A stretch of DNA of 64,000 bases from Gordoniibacillus chartarius (GCF_042432825.1 NZ_JBHLWN010000014.1:90176-154175); one strand, 5' to 3'; counted from the first letter of the stretch, positions 1-8,951 are shown. Notes: a model not told the origin generated them from the sequence alone. Program-made: numbers and translations.

Positions 1-562
1 TCCATACATATGTAGATACGCGCTGGGCGCGCGGACCTACCGTAATGCCCCACGCTACAAGGAATGACCACATGCCGTTGCTGAAGTGGAACGTAGCGGC
101 GATGACGCCGATCACATACAGAGCGAAGTACAGCGAGTTCGTCGCAATGCCGTGCATATGCGGGCCGAGCGTCGTTTCGGAGACATTACCGAGCGTGATC
201 TGGAACCGCGTATTGAAGAAGTGCCAGAAGACGAAAATGAACGTCACGACACCGGTGATGCGCTGCAGCCGGAACATCCAGTTGCGGAAATAGCCGAAGT
301 TGCTCGTATTATGGCGAGCGGTAAAGGCTACGTACAAGCCGTACACTCCGTGATAGAGCAGCGGCAGCCAGATGAAGAAAATTTCCAGCGCCAGGACAAG
401 CGGCAGACTGTGGATCCACAGCACTTGATCGATGAAGCCTTGATGCCCTTCTTTGAAAGCGGCATAGTTGGTCAGCAGGTGCTCGATCAAGAAAAAGCCG
501 ACCGGAATTACCCCAAGCAGCGAGTGCAGCTTGCGGTAGAAATACGAGTTTGCACCAGACAT
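1..562 (-). CDS. sdhC: Succinate dehydrogenase cytochrome b558 subunit, 3' end cut by the window
   Basis: Membrane anchor of respiratory complex II; it holds two hemes b and passes electrons from the SdhAB head to menaquinone. The reading frame starts at ATG 562 (Met-Ser-Gly-Ala-Asn-Ser-Tyr-Phe) behind a purine-rich AAGGGGGA site. The 187 visible codons show several hydrophobic segments with histidines at the places expected for heme ligands in the Bacillus protein (for example the IEHLL, LLYHG and FWHFF contexts). Bacillus SdhC is about 200 residues, so only a few C-terminal residues should lie outside the window; sdhA and sdhB should follow to the left. uvrC and trxA are also close by, as in B. 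subtilis. The identification rests on the translated protein and is strong. Confidence 0.93.
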   Translation of the reverse strand, partial: MSGANSYFYRKLHSLLGVIPVGFFLIEHLLTNYAAFKEGHQGFIDQVLWIHSLPLVLALEIFFIWLPLLYHGVYGLYVAFTARHNTSNFGYFRNWMFRLQRITGVVTFIFVFWHFFNTRFQITLGNVSETTLGPHMHGIATNSLYFALYVIGVIAATFHFSNGMWSFLVAWGITVGPRAQRVSTYVW

Positions 563-631
563 AAAACGCGGGTCCCCCTTAAACAAATTTGTCAAACTTC
601 AACATTTTTCCCCATGACAAAACCATGTTCC

Positions 632-660
632 ATTGTACTCCCGCTAGGAATAGGCGTCAA
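632..660 (-). promoter_or_regulatory. Probable sigma-A promoter of sdhC
   Basis: On the minus strand, -35 TTGACG (655-660) and -10 TACAAT (632-637) are separated by 17 bp. The predicted transcript has a leader of roughly 60 nt before the sdhC ATG. The site lies in the intergenic region shared with the divergent lysR gene, so LysR control is possible but not shown. Confidence 0.7.
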
Positions 661-799
661 TCCGTATTCATAGCATACCCAATCTTAGGAAAATGTGAAC
701 AACCGGTGACATATACATCCTACTCCTTTCCCGCTTATAATGGAAGTGCTTATTTCGTATAATCCTTTATAACATATTTGCATATAAGGAGGAGCTCCG

Positions 800-1690
800 T
801 TGGAAGGCTTGGACATTTTCTCGGTAGTTGTCGAACAGCAAAGCCTCAATAAAGCCTCGCAGCTGTTAAACTTATCTCAGCCGGCTCTATCCCGCAAGAT
901 CATGAAGCTGGAGGAGGACCTTGGGGTGCAGCTGTTTGAGCGGCGAGGCAAAAGGCTGGCCCTGACGCGGGCCGGGGAGCTGTGCTACGAATATGCGCTG
1001 GAATTCCGCGCGCTGGAGCGCAAGTTTCAGCTGTCGCTGCGCGAGTTCGTCAAAGCGGGGCGCCCTGCGACGCTGACGATCGGCGCCAGTCTGACGACGC
1101 TGCAGTCGACGCTGCCGGATCTGATTACGGCTTACACCGCCCATTTTCCGGCAACCGACATTAAAGCGCTCACCGGCAAAACGCACGAAATCGTCTCCAT
1201 GGTCAAGGAACGCAAAGTCGATCTCGGCGTCGTCGCATCCTCCATCCATACGCCGGGACTCATCTGCGAGCCGCTGTTTGACGACCATCTGTGCCTCGTG
1301 CTGCCGCACGGCCACCCTTATCTCGCAAAGCCCGAGCTTGTCGTGACCGACCTCAACGACCTGTCGATGATTTTATTTTCAAAGGGAACGTGGTATCGCG
1401 TCCTGACGGACGAGCTGCTGCACCGGTACAGCGTCTTTCCCGACGTCAAGATGGAGATCGATTCGTTCGAGGCGATCATTCGCCTCGTCTCCACGTGCCG
1501 CGCCGCCACCCTGCTGCCCAAATCGTACTTGCGGGACCGTCTCATCAGGCAAAATGAATTGACCGTCCGCGACATCCCCGAGCTCCGCCAGACGACGCGC
1601 ACGACGGCGCTCATATACAGCGACGGCGCACTGCTGGATACGGCGCGGGACTTCGTCGAGGAAGCCAAGCGCCAATACGGGCGTCTTTAA
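800..1690 (+). CDS. LysR-family transcriptional regulator divergent from sdhC
   Basis: DNA-binding regulator of 296 residues, the usual LysR length. The N-terminal winged helix-turn-helix (about residues 1-60) contains the typical SLNKASQLLNLSQPALSRKI pattern, followed by a periplasmic-binding-protein-like effector domain (about 88-293). The start is TTG 800, placed by a strong AAGGAGGAG site at 786-794. TATAAT hexamers at 736-741 and 758-763 are promoter candidates. Its divergent orientation to sdhC suggests control of the succinate dehydrogenase genes or of itself, comparable in logic to citrate-cycle LysR regulators such as CcpC. That target is an inference; the ligand is unknown. Confidence 0.88.
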   Translation: MEGLDIFSVVVEQQSLNKASQLLNLSQPALSRKIMKLEEDLGVQLFERRGKRLALTRAGELCYEYALEFRALERKFQLSLREFVKAGRPATLTIGASLTTLQSTLPDLITAYTAHFPATDIKALTGKTHEIVSMVKERKVDLGVVASSIHTPGLICEPLFDDHLCLVLPHGHPYLAKPELVVTDLNDLSMILFSKGTWYRVLTDELLHRYSVFPDVKMEIDSFEAIIRLVSTCRAATLLPKSYLRDRLIRQNELTVRDIPELRQTTRTTALIYSDGALLDTARDFVEEAKRQYGRL

Positions 1691-1693
1691 ACA

Positions 1694-1737
1694 AATAAGG
1701 CATAGCCGCGGATCGCATTTCCGGGCCATGCCTTATT
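1694..1737. terminator. Bidirectional terminator between convergent lysR and the GyrI-like gene
   Basis: Imperfect inverted repeat with arms AATAAGGCAT (1694 on) and ATGCCTTATT (ending 1737), lying between two convergent stop codons. The A/T ends can serve as the U tract in either direction. Confidence 0.7.
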
Positions 1738-1741
1738 GGCT

Positions 1742-2254
1742 TCATGAGTTCGCTGCCAGCGCCACGTACACGTCGATTTCGTTATCCTCCTGATCGGGCC
1801 TGTAACGCTCGTCCCAAATCTCGAAGTCGTGGCCCGCAGGCCGGCGGCCGTGTTCCCGCATCCACCGCCCGTAGAGCTCGTCATACGTACGCCCAAGCTC
1901 GGATTCCCGTCCGCGATGGGTCATTCGCACATATTCGCCGGCCGGGAGCGTTCGCTTCGTCATGCGCTCCGGCACCGGCGTATCCTCCCTTTCCACGACG
2001 TATCCGATCAGCTGATTGAACGGATCGACGTTCGGGTTGAAGCCGGGCTTCATCGGATACGTCTGTACGAGGCGAACGTGCCCGTCCGCTTTGCCTGCAA
2101 TCGAAGCCTGCCTTGCCGTCAAGTCTTCATACGCTTTCTTCCCGAGCTCCTCCTCCGCGATCTGCTTCAGATTCGCGTCGAAGCTGACGCCGATCACGGT
2201 CATCGCCGGAAGCTCCACGACAGATGGGGTAGACGCTCTTTGCTCCAAGGACAT
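1742..2254 (-). CDS. GyrI-like small-molecule-binding domain protein (AraC effector-binding type)
   Basis: Protein of 170 residues with the layout of stand-alone GyrI-like/AraC effector-binding domains: an N-terminal strand region (VVELPAMTVIGVSF), a central FNPNVDPFNQLIGYVVE segment, LPAGEYVRMTHRG, and a C-terminal DFEIWDERY with acidic end. No DNA-binding domain is attached. ATG 2254 is preceded by GGAGG. Such proteins bind lipophilic or cationic small molecules; the ligand here cannot be told. It is a single gene facing the lysR terminator, with ktrA ending downstream of its promoter side. Confidence 0.75.
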   Translation of the reverse strand: MSLEQRASTPSVVELPAMTVIGVSFDANLKQIAEEELGKKAYEDLTARQASIAGKADGHVRLVQTYPMKPGFNPNVDPFNQLIGYVVEREDTPVPERMTKRTLPAGEYVRMTHRGRESELGRTYDELYGRWMREHGRRPAGHDFEIWDERYRPDQEDNEIDVYVALAANS

Positions 2255-2335
2255 GTATACCAGCCTCCAATATTATGGAAAGTTTTCCTTCCTGATCATT
2301 AGACGCCGGAGCCTGCGTGAATCTATCGGCACCTG

Positions 2336-2370
2336 CGCAAAAAAAATAGAAGGAGGCTTTCGCCCCCTCC
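2336..2370 (-). terminator. Terminator after ktrA
   Basis: On the minus strand a GGAGG/CCTCC hairpin is followed by TTCTATTTTTTTT. It lies 54 nt beyond the ktrA stop. Confidence 0.6.
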
Positions 2371-2423
2371 CTTATCTCCTGCTTATCGATTTGCAGCCCA
2401 AGCTTGCGGGCAGCGATTCCGGT

Positions 2424-3089
2424 TTATTCCCGGCTCACTTCACGTTCAAATGCCGCAACCTGCTTGTTCGTTCCGATGACGACCATAATATCATCTTCAT
2501 ATAAAATATCGTCCGCAACCGGTGCAATCAGCACCTTCTTCTGCTTGTTGATCGCTACGACGGAACAGCCGTACCGTGCTCTCAGGTCCAAGTTTTTGAG
2601 CGATTTGCCGCTCAGATGCTTCGGCACCGTCAGCTCGACAAGCGTATATTCCGGCGACAGCTCGATAAAGTCGAGCAAGTTCGGCGATACGAGCTGATGC
2701 GCAACCCGAACGCCCATATCCCGCTCCGGGTAAATGATCCGGTCCACGCCGATCTTGGTGAGCACCTTACCGTGCAGTTCCGACATCGCCTTGGCTACGA
2801 CTTGACGCACGCCCAAATCCTTGAGCATGATCGCCGTCATAATGCTGGACTGAATATCGTCCCCGATCGCGACGATCGCGCAGTCGAAATTCCGGATGCC
2901 GAGCGATTTCAGCACTTCCTCGTCGGTCGTATCGGCGACGACGCAATGCGTCAGCTTGTCGGCCATCTCGTCGACCGCTTCCTCCTCTTTATCGATGCCC
3001 AGCACCTCGTAACCAAGGTTCATCAGTTCTTTTGCCAGCGACTTGCCGAAGCGGCCCAGTCCGATAACGGCATATTGTACAGGTTTCAT
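2424..3089 (-). CDS. ktrA: Ktr potassium uptake system regulatory (RCK) subunit
   Basis: Cytoplasmic gating ring subunit of the Ktr K+ channel. 221 residues: a Rossmann RCK_N domain with the nucleotide motif GLGRFG at residues 10-15, then a RCK_C domain (about 135-220) of the type that binds c-di-AMP in Bacillus KtrA. ATG 3089 follows AAAGGAG. It lies 15 nt downstream of ktrB, and the two are clearly one operon read from the riboswitch at 4542-4688. Gene order is ktrB then ktrA, the reverse of B. subtilis ktrAB. The assignment as KtrA rather than KtrC is made from context (linked to a membrane subunit, riboswitch control). Confidence 0.92.
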   Translation of the reverse strand: MKPVQYAVIGLGRFGKSLAKELMNLGYEVLGIDKEEEAVDEMADKLTHCVVADTTDEEVLKSLGIRNFDCAIVAIGDDIQSSIMTAIMLKDLGVRQVVAKAMSELHGKVLTKIGVDRIIYPERDMGVRVAHQLVSPNLLDFIELSPEYTLVELTVPKHLSGKSLKNLDLRARYGCSVVAINKQKKVLIAPVADDILYEDDIMVVIGTNKQVAAFEREVSRE

Positions 3090-3104
3090 CTCTCTTGATC
3101 TCCT

Positions 3105-4460
3105 TTATCCGATCGTGATTTTGCCTTCCGGGTACCGGTACATCTCTTTTTCCGGCTTCGGCTGTAAGGCGTATGCAAGCGTCAACGGGCCCAAACGTCC
3201 GGCGAACATCGTTAATGCAATCATTACTCTGCCGAAATCAGTCAAATCCGGCGTGAGCCCCATGGTGAGTCCAACCGTACCGAACGCTGACGTCACCTCA
3301 AACAATATTTTCAGAAAATGATACGGCTCCGTCGTCGACAGGATCATCGATACGAAAGTGACCATAAAAAGTGCGAGCAGCGTCATCGTCGTCGCCTTCA
3401 TAATCCGGTTCTGATTGAGTCTGTTGCGGTATACCACAATGTCTTCCTTGCCGCGAATCATGGAAATCATCGCTGCGACGAGAACGGTGAACGTCGTCGT
3501 CTTGATGCCGCCCCCCGTCGACCCCGGCGAAGCGCCGATAAACATGAGAATAATCGTGAAGAACAGCGTCGCTTGACGCATTCCGCCGATGTCCAGCGTA
3601 TTGGCCCCGGCCGTACGCGGCGTAACGGACTGGAAGAACGCCGACAAGATTTTGCCGTGAAGCGGCAGCGGACCCATTGTCCGCGGATTCGTATATTCGA
3701 AGATGAACACGATCACCGCACCGGCTACGATCAGGAATGCCGTCATGCTAAGCACGACTTTGGCGTGCAGCGACAGCTTCTTGCATTTGCGGTACTCGAC
3801 CACTTCGGAGATGACCATGAATCCGAGACCGCCGAGAATGATGAGCGCACAAGCCGTAAAATTAATAACGAAGTCGTTCGCATACAAGGTTAAGCTCGTG
3901 AACGGCGTGCCGGAAATTTGCCCGAACAGGTCGAAGCCGGCGTTGTTGAACATGGAGACGGCGTGAAACATTCCGAAGTAGAGCGCTTGCCCGAACGGCA
4001 TATCGAACGACCAGCGAATCGTGAAAATAACGGCCGCTATGCCTTCGATCGTCAGCGAATACAGAATGACTTTCCGGAACAGCCGCACGACCCCATCCAT
4101 AGAGCCGTGGTTCATCGCTTCCTGCAGCAGCAGTCTTTCCTTTAGAGAAATGCGTCTGCCTGTCAGGAAGAAGATCAGCGTCGCCATACTCATAAAGCCG
4201 AGTCCGCCGATTTGAATGAGGGAGATAATGACGATTTGGCCGAAGATCGACCAATGCAAACTCGTATCCACAACGACAAGACCAGTTACGCAAGTCGCCG
4301 ATGTACTCGTAAACAAGGCGTCGATGAACGGCGTCATGCGTCCGTCTGTCGATGAAACGGGGAGCATGAGCAGTAGAGCCCCCAGCAAAATAATGCCCGC
4401 GAAACCGAGAACCAATATTTGCGGGGGGGTTAAGTTCCACAATGTAAATTTTCTTGGCAT
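3105..4460 (-). CDS. ktrB: Ktr/Trk potassium channel membrane subunit
   Basis: TrkH/KtrB-type K+ translocating subunit, 451 residues, with four pore-loop repeats visible by their filter sequences: SATCVTGL, MFNNAGFDLFG, SPGSTGGGIKT and SAFGTVGLTMG. The conserved glycines sit in each, as in a functional filter. ATG 4460 has AAGGAG nearby. It heads the ktrB-ktrA operon; expression should be shut off when c-di-AMP is high through the upstream riboswitch, and the protein assembly is gated by the KtrA ring. Family assignment is secure; ion (K+ with Na+ dependence) is inferred from family. Confidence 0.94.
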   Translation of the reverse strand: MPRKFTLWNLTPPQILVLGFAGIILLGALLLMLPVSSTDGRMTPFIDALFTSTSATCVTGLVVVDTSLHWSIFGQIVIISLIQIGGLGFMSMATLIFFLTGRRISLKERLLLQEAMNHGSMDGVVRLFRKVILYSLTIEGIAAVIFTIRWSFDMPFGQALYFGMFHAVSMFNNAGFDLFGQISGTPFTSLTLYANDFVINFTACALIILGGLGFMVISEVVEYRKCKKLSLHAKVVLSMTAFLIVAGAVIVFIFEYTNPRTMGPLPLHGKILSAFFQSVTPRTAGANTLDIGGMRQATLFFTIILMFIGASPGSTGGGIKTTTFTVLVAAMISMIRGKEDIVVYRNRLNQNRIMKATTMTLLALFMVTFVSMILSTTEPYHFLKILFEVTSAFGTVGLTMGLTPDLTDFGRVMIALTMFAGRLGPLTLAYALQPKPEKEMYRYPEGKITIG

Positions 4461-4495
4461 TCAAGTGCTCCTTCTCGGCATGAGCGTAAAAAAGA

Positions 4496-4541
4496 CAAAA
4501 AAAAGGACACTGGAAGCCCAATGCCGCATAGGTTCCCGTGT
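4496..4541 (-). terminator. Expression-platform terminator of the c-di-AMP riboswitch
   Basis: On the minus strand the arms ACAC-GGAACC and GGgcUUCC-GUGU (4507-4541) form a hairpin with one mismatch, followed directly by CC and a run of nine T (ending near 4496). It sits between the aptamer and the ktrB ribosome-binding site, so it can attenuate ktrBA transcription. Confidence 0.8.
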
Positions 4542-4688
4542 GAAGCCTACGAGGTTAGCTGACGGATTCGGACACACTGGCTGCCCTATTCGCCTGACAA
4601 TTGGCCCGGTCGGATTCGTGCACAAATCCTCGCTGCCGCTGCGGCGAAATTCACCCCTGAAAATCATGGTTCCCCCGTTTTCCATTGG
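4542..4688 (-). ncRNA. c-di-AMP riboswitch (ydaO/yuaA class) upstream of ktrBA
   Basis: The minus-strand leader of ktrB carries the conserved blocks of the ydaO-yuaA motif in order: GGGGGAACCA, AGGGGUGAAU, GAAUCCG, and the signature UCAGCUAACCUCGUAGGC near the 3' end. B. subtilis carries the same class in front of ktrAB. The aptamer binds two c-di-AMP molecules and turns expression off. Here the next element is a good intrinsic terminator (4496-4541), consistent with an OFF switch. Boundaries are approximate. Confidence 0.93.
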
Positions 4689-4933
4689 AAATTCGGCTTT
4701 ACATTCAATTGATTTGAATTATAGTCCTATTTCATTCGCAGTACAAAGCCGTTTTTCCGCGATAGTGGGGGATTTTGACAGGTGTTTAGCGGCAATGAAA
4801 GAACGGAAGCATTGTTTTCATTCGAAATGATGCTCTTTACCCGTGTTTTCTTTCATTTTCATCTTCTTCATTCGCTTATGTCACCTGATTATGGTAATTT
4901 TAATATATCAACTTGGGGACGGAGGAAGGGACG

Positions 4934-6568
4934 ATGAAGCTGTTTTTCAACCGAAATTTACTGCTGCTCGCCGCGCTTGGCGTATTTTTGTATGGAGCCG
5001 TCATCGGAATTTCAAGCTGGCTCAAGCCGGGAGAGGCCGGGACGGAGAAGCCAGTCGTCAGCAAGCGGGAGGCGGCTGAAGCGGCGCTTGCGTTCGCCCG
5101 CGAACGGTTTGGCGTCGGGGAAGCGGACACTTTCGTTACGTACCGGACGCACCAGCTTCGCAGTACGTATCTGGAGCGCAAAACATTGGCCGATACCTAC
5201 GAGAAGAAGTATGGGGACAAATACCCGATCGAGTATTTTACGGTAGAAATTCGCAGCAAGTCCGGGGATCAGCATCGCTTCATCGATGTGAATTATACGA
5301 ATAAACAAATTTTGGGCTGGGCGGTTGCCGATGATGTGCTGGACGCTCGCCTGAAAGCAAATCCGGATCGAACGAAAAGCGAAACCGTCGCCTCCGCGGA
5401 GCTGAAACGACTGGGCTATGATCCTGGCGACTTTACACTCATGAGCCGTACGGATCAGCGCGCGACGCTGTTCCTGTTCGAGAGCAAGTCGGTTGCGATC
5501 GGCGACGCCAAGCTGCAACTGGAGATCGATGCCGATGAGCGGGAGGTGTTCGGCTTCTCCCCGGTGTTCGTGGTGCCTCAGGAGCATATCGACTGGAAGG
5601 CCTCGCAGGATTGGCAGGCGTCCTTGATGACATGGGTTTCTCTCGGCTTCATGTTTTTGATGGCCGTCGCCGGATTTATTTATGCGATCGTGTACCGCAA
5701 ACAGATCTCCTTCGCGCGCGGAGCGCTGCTGACGCTCATTTACGCGGTGTTCTATTGCACGAATAACTTGAATATGTTCCCGGCGTTCAAAGCGGAGTCG
5801 GGGACGGCCGCTTCACAATTGGACATCATTGCGATTTCGATCTTCATGAATTTCGTTACGCTGCTGCTGACGATCGGCGTGTACGTCTCTTTCGTCTCGG
5901 GCGCCGAGCTGTGGCGCCGTACGGGCTGGAATCCGTGGCCGCGCTGGCGGGAGGCTGCGTTCGGGGCTGAAGTGTGGGTGTCGATGGGACGCGGGTATTT
6001 AATCTGTTTGTTTATACTCGGAGTTCAGCAGGTGCTGTTTTTTGTAGCGGAACACGGCTTCGGCATATGGGCTGTCGCCGACGCTTCGAACTCTCCGCTA
6101 AATATGCTTGTGCCCAGCTTGTTTCCGCTGCTTGCCTGGTGCGCCGCCATCTCGGAGGAAGCGACGTTCCGGCTGTTCGGGATCGCCTTCTTCGAGCGGA
6201 TCGTCCGCTGGCGGTTTGCCGCCGTGCTGCTGCCCAGCATAATTTGGGCGGCGAGCCATACGCAGTATCCGATTTATCCCGTATACACGCGGCTGGTTGA
6301 GGTGACGATCCTTGGGATCATTTTCGGCTATGTATTTTTGAAATACGGATTTATGACGGTGATGTTCGCGCACGCGACGATGGACCTGCTGCTCATGGGG
6401 CTCGATTTGCTCGTCACGGGCAGCGGAGCGGATATCGGCTGGGGCTTGTTCCATATGGCGAGCCCGCTGCTTATTGCCGCGGTGCTGGCTTGGCTGCACG
6501 GCCGTTCGCAGCGCCGCCGGCGGCCCGGTATTCTGGAGGCGGACGGCAGCGGTGCGGCGGCGGGTTGA
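4934..6568 (+). CDS. CPBP (CAAX/Abi type) intramembrane metalloprotease with extracytoplasmic N-terminal domain
   Basis: Membrane protein of 544 residues. One membrane segment near residues 8-25 is followed by roughly 200 soluble residues with two repeat-like, PepSY-resembling segments (KREAAEAALAFARERFG; SETVASAELKRLGYDPGDF), then a multi-pass part. The CPBP motifs are all present: ISEEATFR (about residue 407, the EE-x3-R motif), AASHTQYP (about 440) and FAHATMDLL (about 478), so it should be catalytically competent as a type II CAAX-like glutamic/metalloprotease. ATG 4934 is chosen because GGAGGAAGGG (4921-4930) precedes it; a TTG at 4913 lies upstream of that site. It is a monocistronic gene with its own terminator. 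Substrate unknown. Confidence 0.85.
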   Translation: MKLFFNRNLLLLAALGVFLYGAVIGISSWLKPGEAGTEKPVVSKREAAEAALAFARERFGVGEADTFVTYRTHQLRSTYLERKTLADTYEKKYGDKYPIEYFTVEIRSKSGDQHRFIDVNYTNKQILGWAVADDVLDARLKANPDRTKSETVASAELKRLGYDPGDFTLMSRTDQRATLFLFESKSVAIGDAKLQLEIDADEREVFGFSPVFVVPQEHIDWKASQDWQASLMTWVSLGFMFLMAVAGFIYAIVYRKQISFARGALLTLIYAVFYCTNNLNMFPAFKAESGTAASQLDIIAISIFMNFVTLLLTIGVYVSFVSGAELWRRTGWNPWPRWREAAFGAEVWVSMGRGYLICLFILGVQQVLFFVAEHGFGIWAVADASNSPLNMLVPSLFPLLAWCAAISEEATFRLFGIAFFERIVRWRFAAVLLPSIIWAASHTQYPIYPVYTRLVEVTILGIIFGYVFLKYGFMTVMFAHATMDLLLMGLDLLVTGSGADIGWGLFHMASPLLIAAVLAWLHGRSQRRRRPGILEADGSGAAAG

Positions 6569-6713
6569 CGGTTTGGCTGCGGTAAGAGGACAGTTCTTGC
6601 ATGGCCTGCCGTTGTGCCGGCAGTGTGCCGGAGAGACGCGCGATAAGCGCAGGAGCCGGACAGCAGCTGGTCGCTGACCAAGTAACATAACCAAATTGAG
6701 CTGCGTGAATCAA

Positions 6714-6752
6714 CGAGGGCCGGTTCCCATAGGACCGGCCCTCGTTTTGCCG
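6714..6752 (+). terminator. Strong terminator between the CPBP gene and uvrC
   Basis: Arms GAGGGCCGGT and ACCGGCCCTC with a short loop, followed by GTTTTGCC on the plus strand. The whole gap 6569-6842 shows no convincing gene. Confidence 0.85.
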
Positions 6753-6842
6753 CTATGCTCACAATGTCTTCGACCGCTTCGTCAATACGCCGTCTCTTGG
6801 CCGCTTGGAAATAACGCAGTTCGAGCCGATCAAACGGACGTG

Positions 6843-8951
6843 TTACGTCTCTGAAACCGGCTCCGAGCCCGAATCCGAGCCCTGCTCCATAGCCGGTGCG
6901 ACAGCGGTCAGCCCATCTTCGAAAGCGCCTTCTGCTCCTTCTGCTGCGCCATCCCCATCCGCCTCCGGTCCGCGCAGGGCGGCGATAATATCCCGCGCCA
7001 GCTTGTCGCCGATACCGATACCGCGGAAGTCGTCGACCGACGCTTCGCGCATCCGCTTCACGGAGCCAAAATGCTTCAGCAGCAGCTTGCGCCGCTTCTC
7101 ACCGATACCGGGGATCGCATCAAGCTGCGAGACGATCATCGATTTTGCGCGCGTTTCGCGGTGGAACGTGATGGCAAAGCGGTGCACCTCTTCCTGAATG
7201 CGCTGCAGCAAGTAAAATTCCTGCGAGTCCCGGCGCAGCGGTACGACCTCCGGCGGATCGCCGGCCATAAGCTGTGCCGTCTTATGCTTCGCATCCTTGA
7301 CCAGTCCGCACACCGGAATGTACAAGCCAAGCTCGTTCTCCAGCACATCGACGGCCGCCGATATTTGGCCTCTGCCGCCGTCCACGACGACGAGATCGGG
7401 CGGCTCCAGCCCTTCCTTGAGCACCCGCTCATAGCGGCGGCGAATGACCTCGCGCATAGTTTCGTAGTCGTCAGGCCCTTGCACCGTGCGCACCTTGTAT
7501 TTCCGGTACTCCTTCTTGTCCGGCTTGCCGTCCGTAAACACGACCATCGCCGACACCGGGTCGGCGCCCTGAATGTTGGAGTTGTCGAACGCTTCGATGC
7601 GGCGTACAGGACCGATGCCGAGCCATTCGCCAAGCGACTCGACCGCCTTGACGGTACGCTCCTCGTCCCGCTCCAGCATGCGGAACTTCTCTTCGAGCGC
7701 AACGCGGGCGTTCTCCCGGGCCATGTGCGTCATTTGTTTCTTTAGGCCCCGCTGCGGAAAATGCACCTTCAGCTTCAGCCAGCTCTCCAGCGCCTGCTTC
7801 ACATCCCGGTCCTCGGCCGTCGGAGCTGCATCGTCCGCCGCAGCCGAGCCGTTCTCCACGGCCGAAGCCGTGTCGGCTTCGTAGACCGCCGCCGCTTCCG
7901 CCGCCAGCAGGGCGCCTCCCTTATCGGCATCCGCTGCCGCAGGGTCCGGCGCATTGGCGGCCCCTTCCGCCTTGCCGGCAGCAGCCTCGGCCGCCGCCGG
8001 CATCGACGAGCTCGGCAGCACGATCTCCTTCGGCAGCGCCGGGTTCTCGCTGTAATATTGCGTGACGAACGACAAAAAGTCCTCATACTCGTCCCCGTAA
8101 TACGGGAATAAGGTGACGTGCCGCTCGATCATTTTGCCGGAACGCATGTACAATATTTGCACGCACATCCAGCCCTTGTCGACGGCGTAGCCGAATACGT
8201 CGCGATCGACCGCATCCGTCGTCGTAATCTTCTGCTTCTCCATCAGCGCGTCAATGTGCTGAATTTGGTCGCGAAGCTCCTTCGCCCGCTCGAAATTCAG
8301 CTCCTCCGCCGCCGCGAGCATCCGTTCCTCCAGCTCATTGCGAATCGCATCGTGCCCGCCGTTCAAGAACCGGGAAATCTCGTTCACCATCTTCTCGTTC
8401 TGTTCCCGAGTCACCTCATATTCGCAAGGCGCCAAGCACTGTCCCAAATGATAGTACAAACACACTTTGTCGGGCAGCACCTTGCACTTGCGCAGCGGGT
8501 ATAGGCGGTCAAGCAGCTTCTTCGTCTGCTGTGCCGCAAACGCATTCGGATACGGGCCGAAATATTTGCCCTTATCTTTCACGACGCGCCGCGTCACCTC
8601 CAGCCGGGGCTGCTCTTCGTGCGTGATTTTAATATACGGAAATGACTTGTCGTCCTTCAGCAGCACGTTGTAACGCGGATGATACTGCTTGATCAAGTTG
8701 CATTCCAGAATCAAAGCCTCCATGTTGGAAGCCGTTACGATATATTCGAAATCGGCGATCTCCATGACAAGCCGCTGCGTCTTCGCCCCATGACTCCCGG
8801 TAAAATACGACCGGACGCGGTTTTTCAGCACCTTCGCCTTCCCTACGTAAATGATCGTACCCTCGCGGTTTTTCATCAAATAGCAGCCCGGCTTATCCGG
8901 AAGCAGCGCCAGCTTGCTGCGGATCAACTCGGAATATTCCTTGGATGCCAA
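6843..8951 (-). CDS. uvrC: Excinuclease ABC subunit C, with a low-complexity insertion
   Basis: Nuclease subunit of UvrABC nucleotide excision repair. Domains in order: GIY-YIG (LPDKPGCYLMKN, IIYVGKAK; residues ~5-90), UVR (about 195-235), C-terminal RNase H-like endonuclease (SNIQGADPVSAMVVF, VVVDGGRGQ) and tandem helix-hairpin-helix (IPGIGEKRRKLLLKHFGS). At 702 residues it is about 100 longer than usual because of an Ala/Asp/Glu-rich insertion around residues 313-381 and an acidic C-terminal tail of about 40 residues. The start chosen is TTG 8951, behind GGGAGAGGGGGA and in line with the family N-terminus; a start 33 nt further up also exists. Its neighbour trxA has the same strand. Confidence 0.95.
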   Translation of the reverse strand: MASKEYSELIRSKLALLPDKPGCYLMKNREGTIIYVGKAKVLKNRVRSYFTGSHGAKTQRLVMEIADFEYIVTASNMEALILECNLIKQYHPRYNVLLKDDKSFPYIKITHEEQPRLEVTRRVVKDKGKYFGPYPNAFAAQQTKKLLDRLYPLRKCKVLPDKVCLYYHLGQCLAPCEYEVTREQNEKMVNEISRFLNGGHDAIRNELEERMLAAAEELNFERAKELRDQIQHIDALMEKQKITTTDAVDRDVFGYAVDKGWMCVQILYMRSGKMIERHVTLFPYYGDEYEDFLSFVTQYYSENPALPKEIVLPSSSMPAAAEAAAGKAEGAANAPDPAAADADKGGALLAAEAAAVYEADTASAVENGSAAADDAAPTAEDRDVKQALESWLKLKVHFPQRGLKKQMTHMARENARVALEEKFRMLERDEERTVKAVESLGEWLGIGPVRRIEAFDNSNIQGADPVSAMVVFTDGKPDKKEYRKYKVRTVQGPDDYETMREVIRRRYERVLKEGLEPPDLVVVDGGRGQISAAVDVLENELGLYIPVCGLVKDAKHKTAQLMAGDPPEVVPLRRDSQEFYLLQRIQEEVHRFAITFHRETRAKSMIVSQLDAIPGIGEKRRKLLLKHFGSVKRMREASVDDFRGIGIGDKLARDIIAALRGPEADGDGAAEGAEGAFEDGLTAVAPAMEQGSDSGSEPVSET

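Noticed and set aside
86..673. 195-codon open frame on the plus strand at the left edge
   Set aside because: It is opposite sdhC, whose reverse-strand translation has conserved heme histidines and membrane helices.
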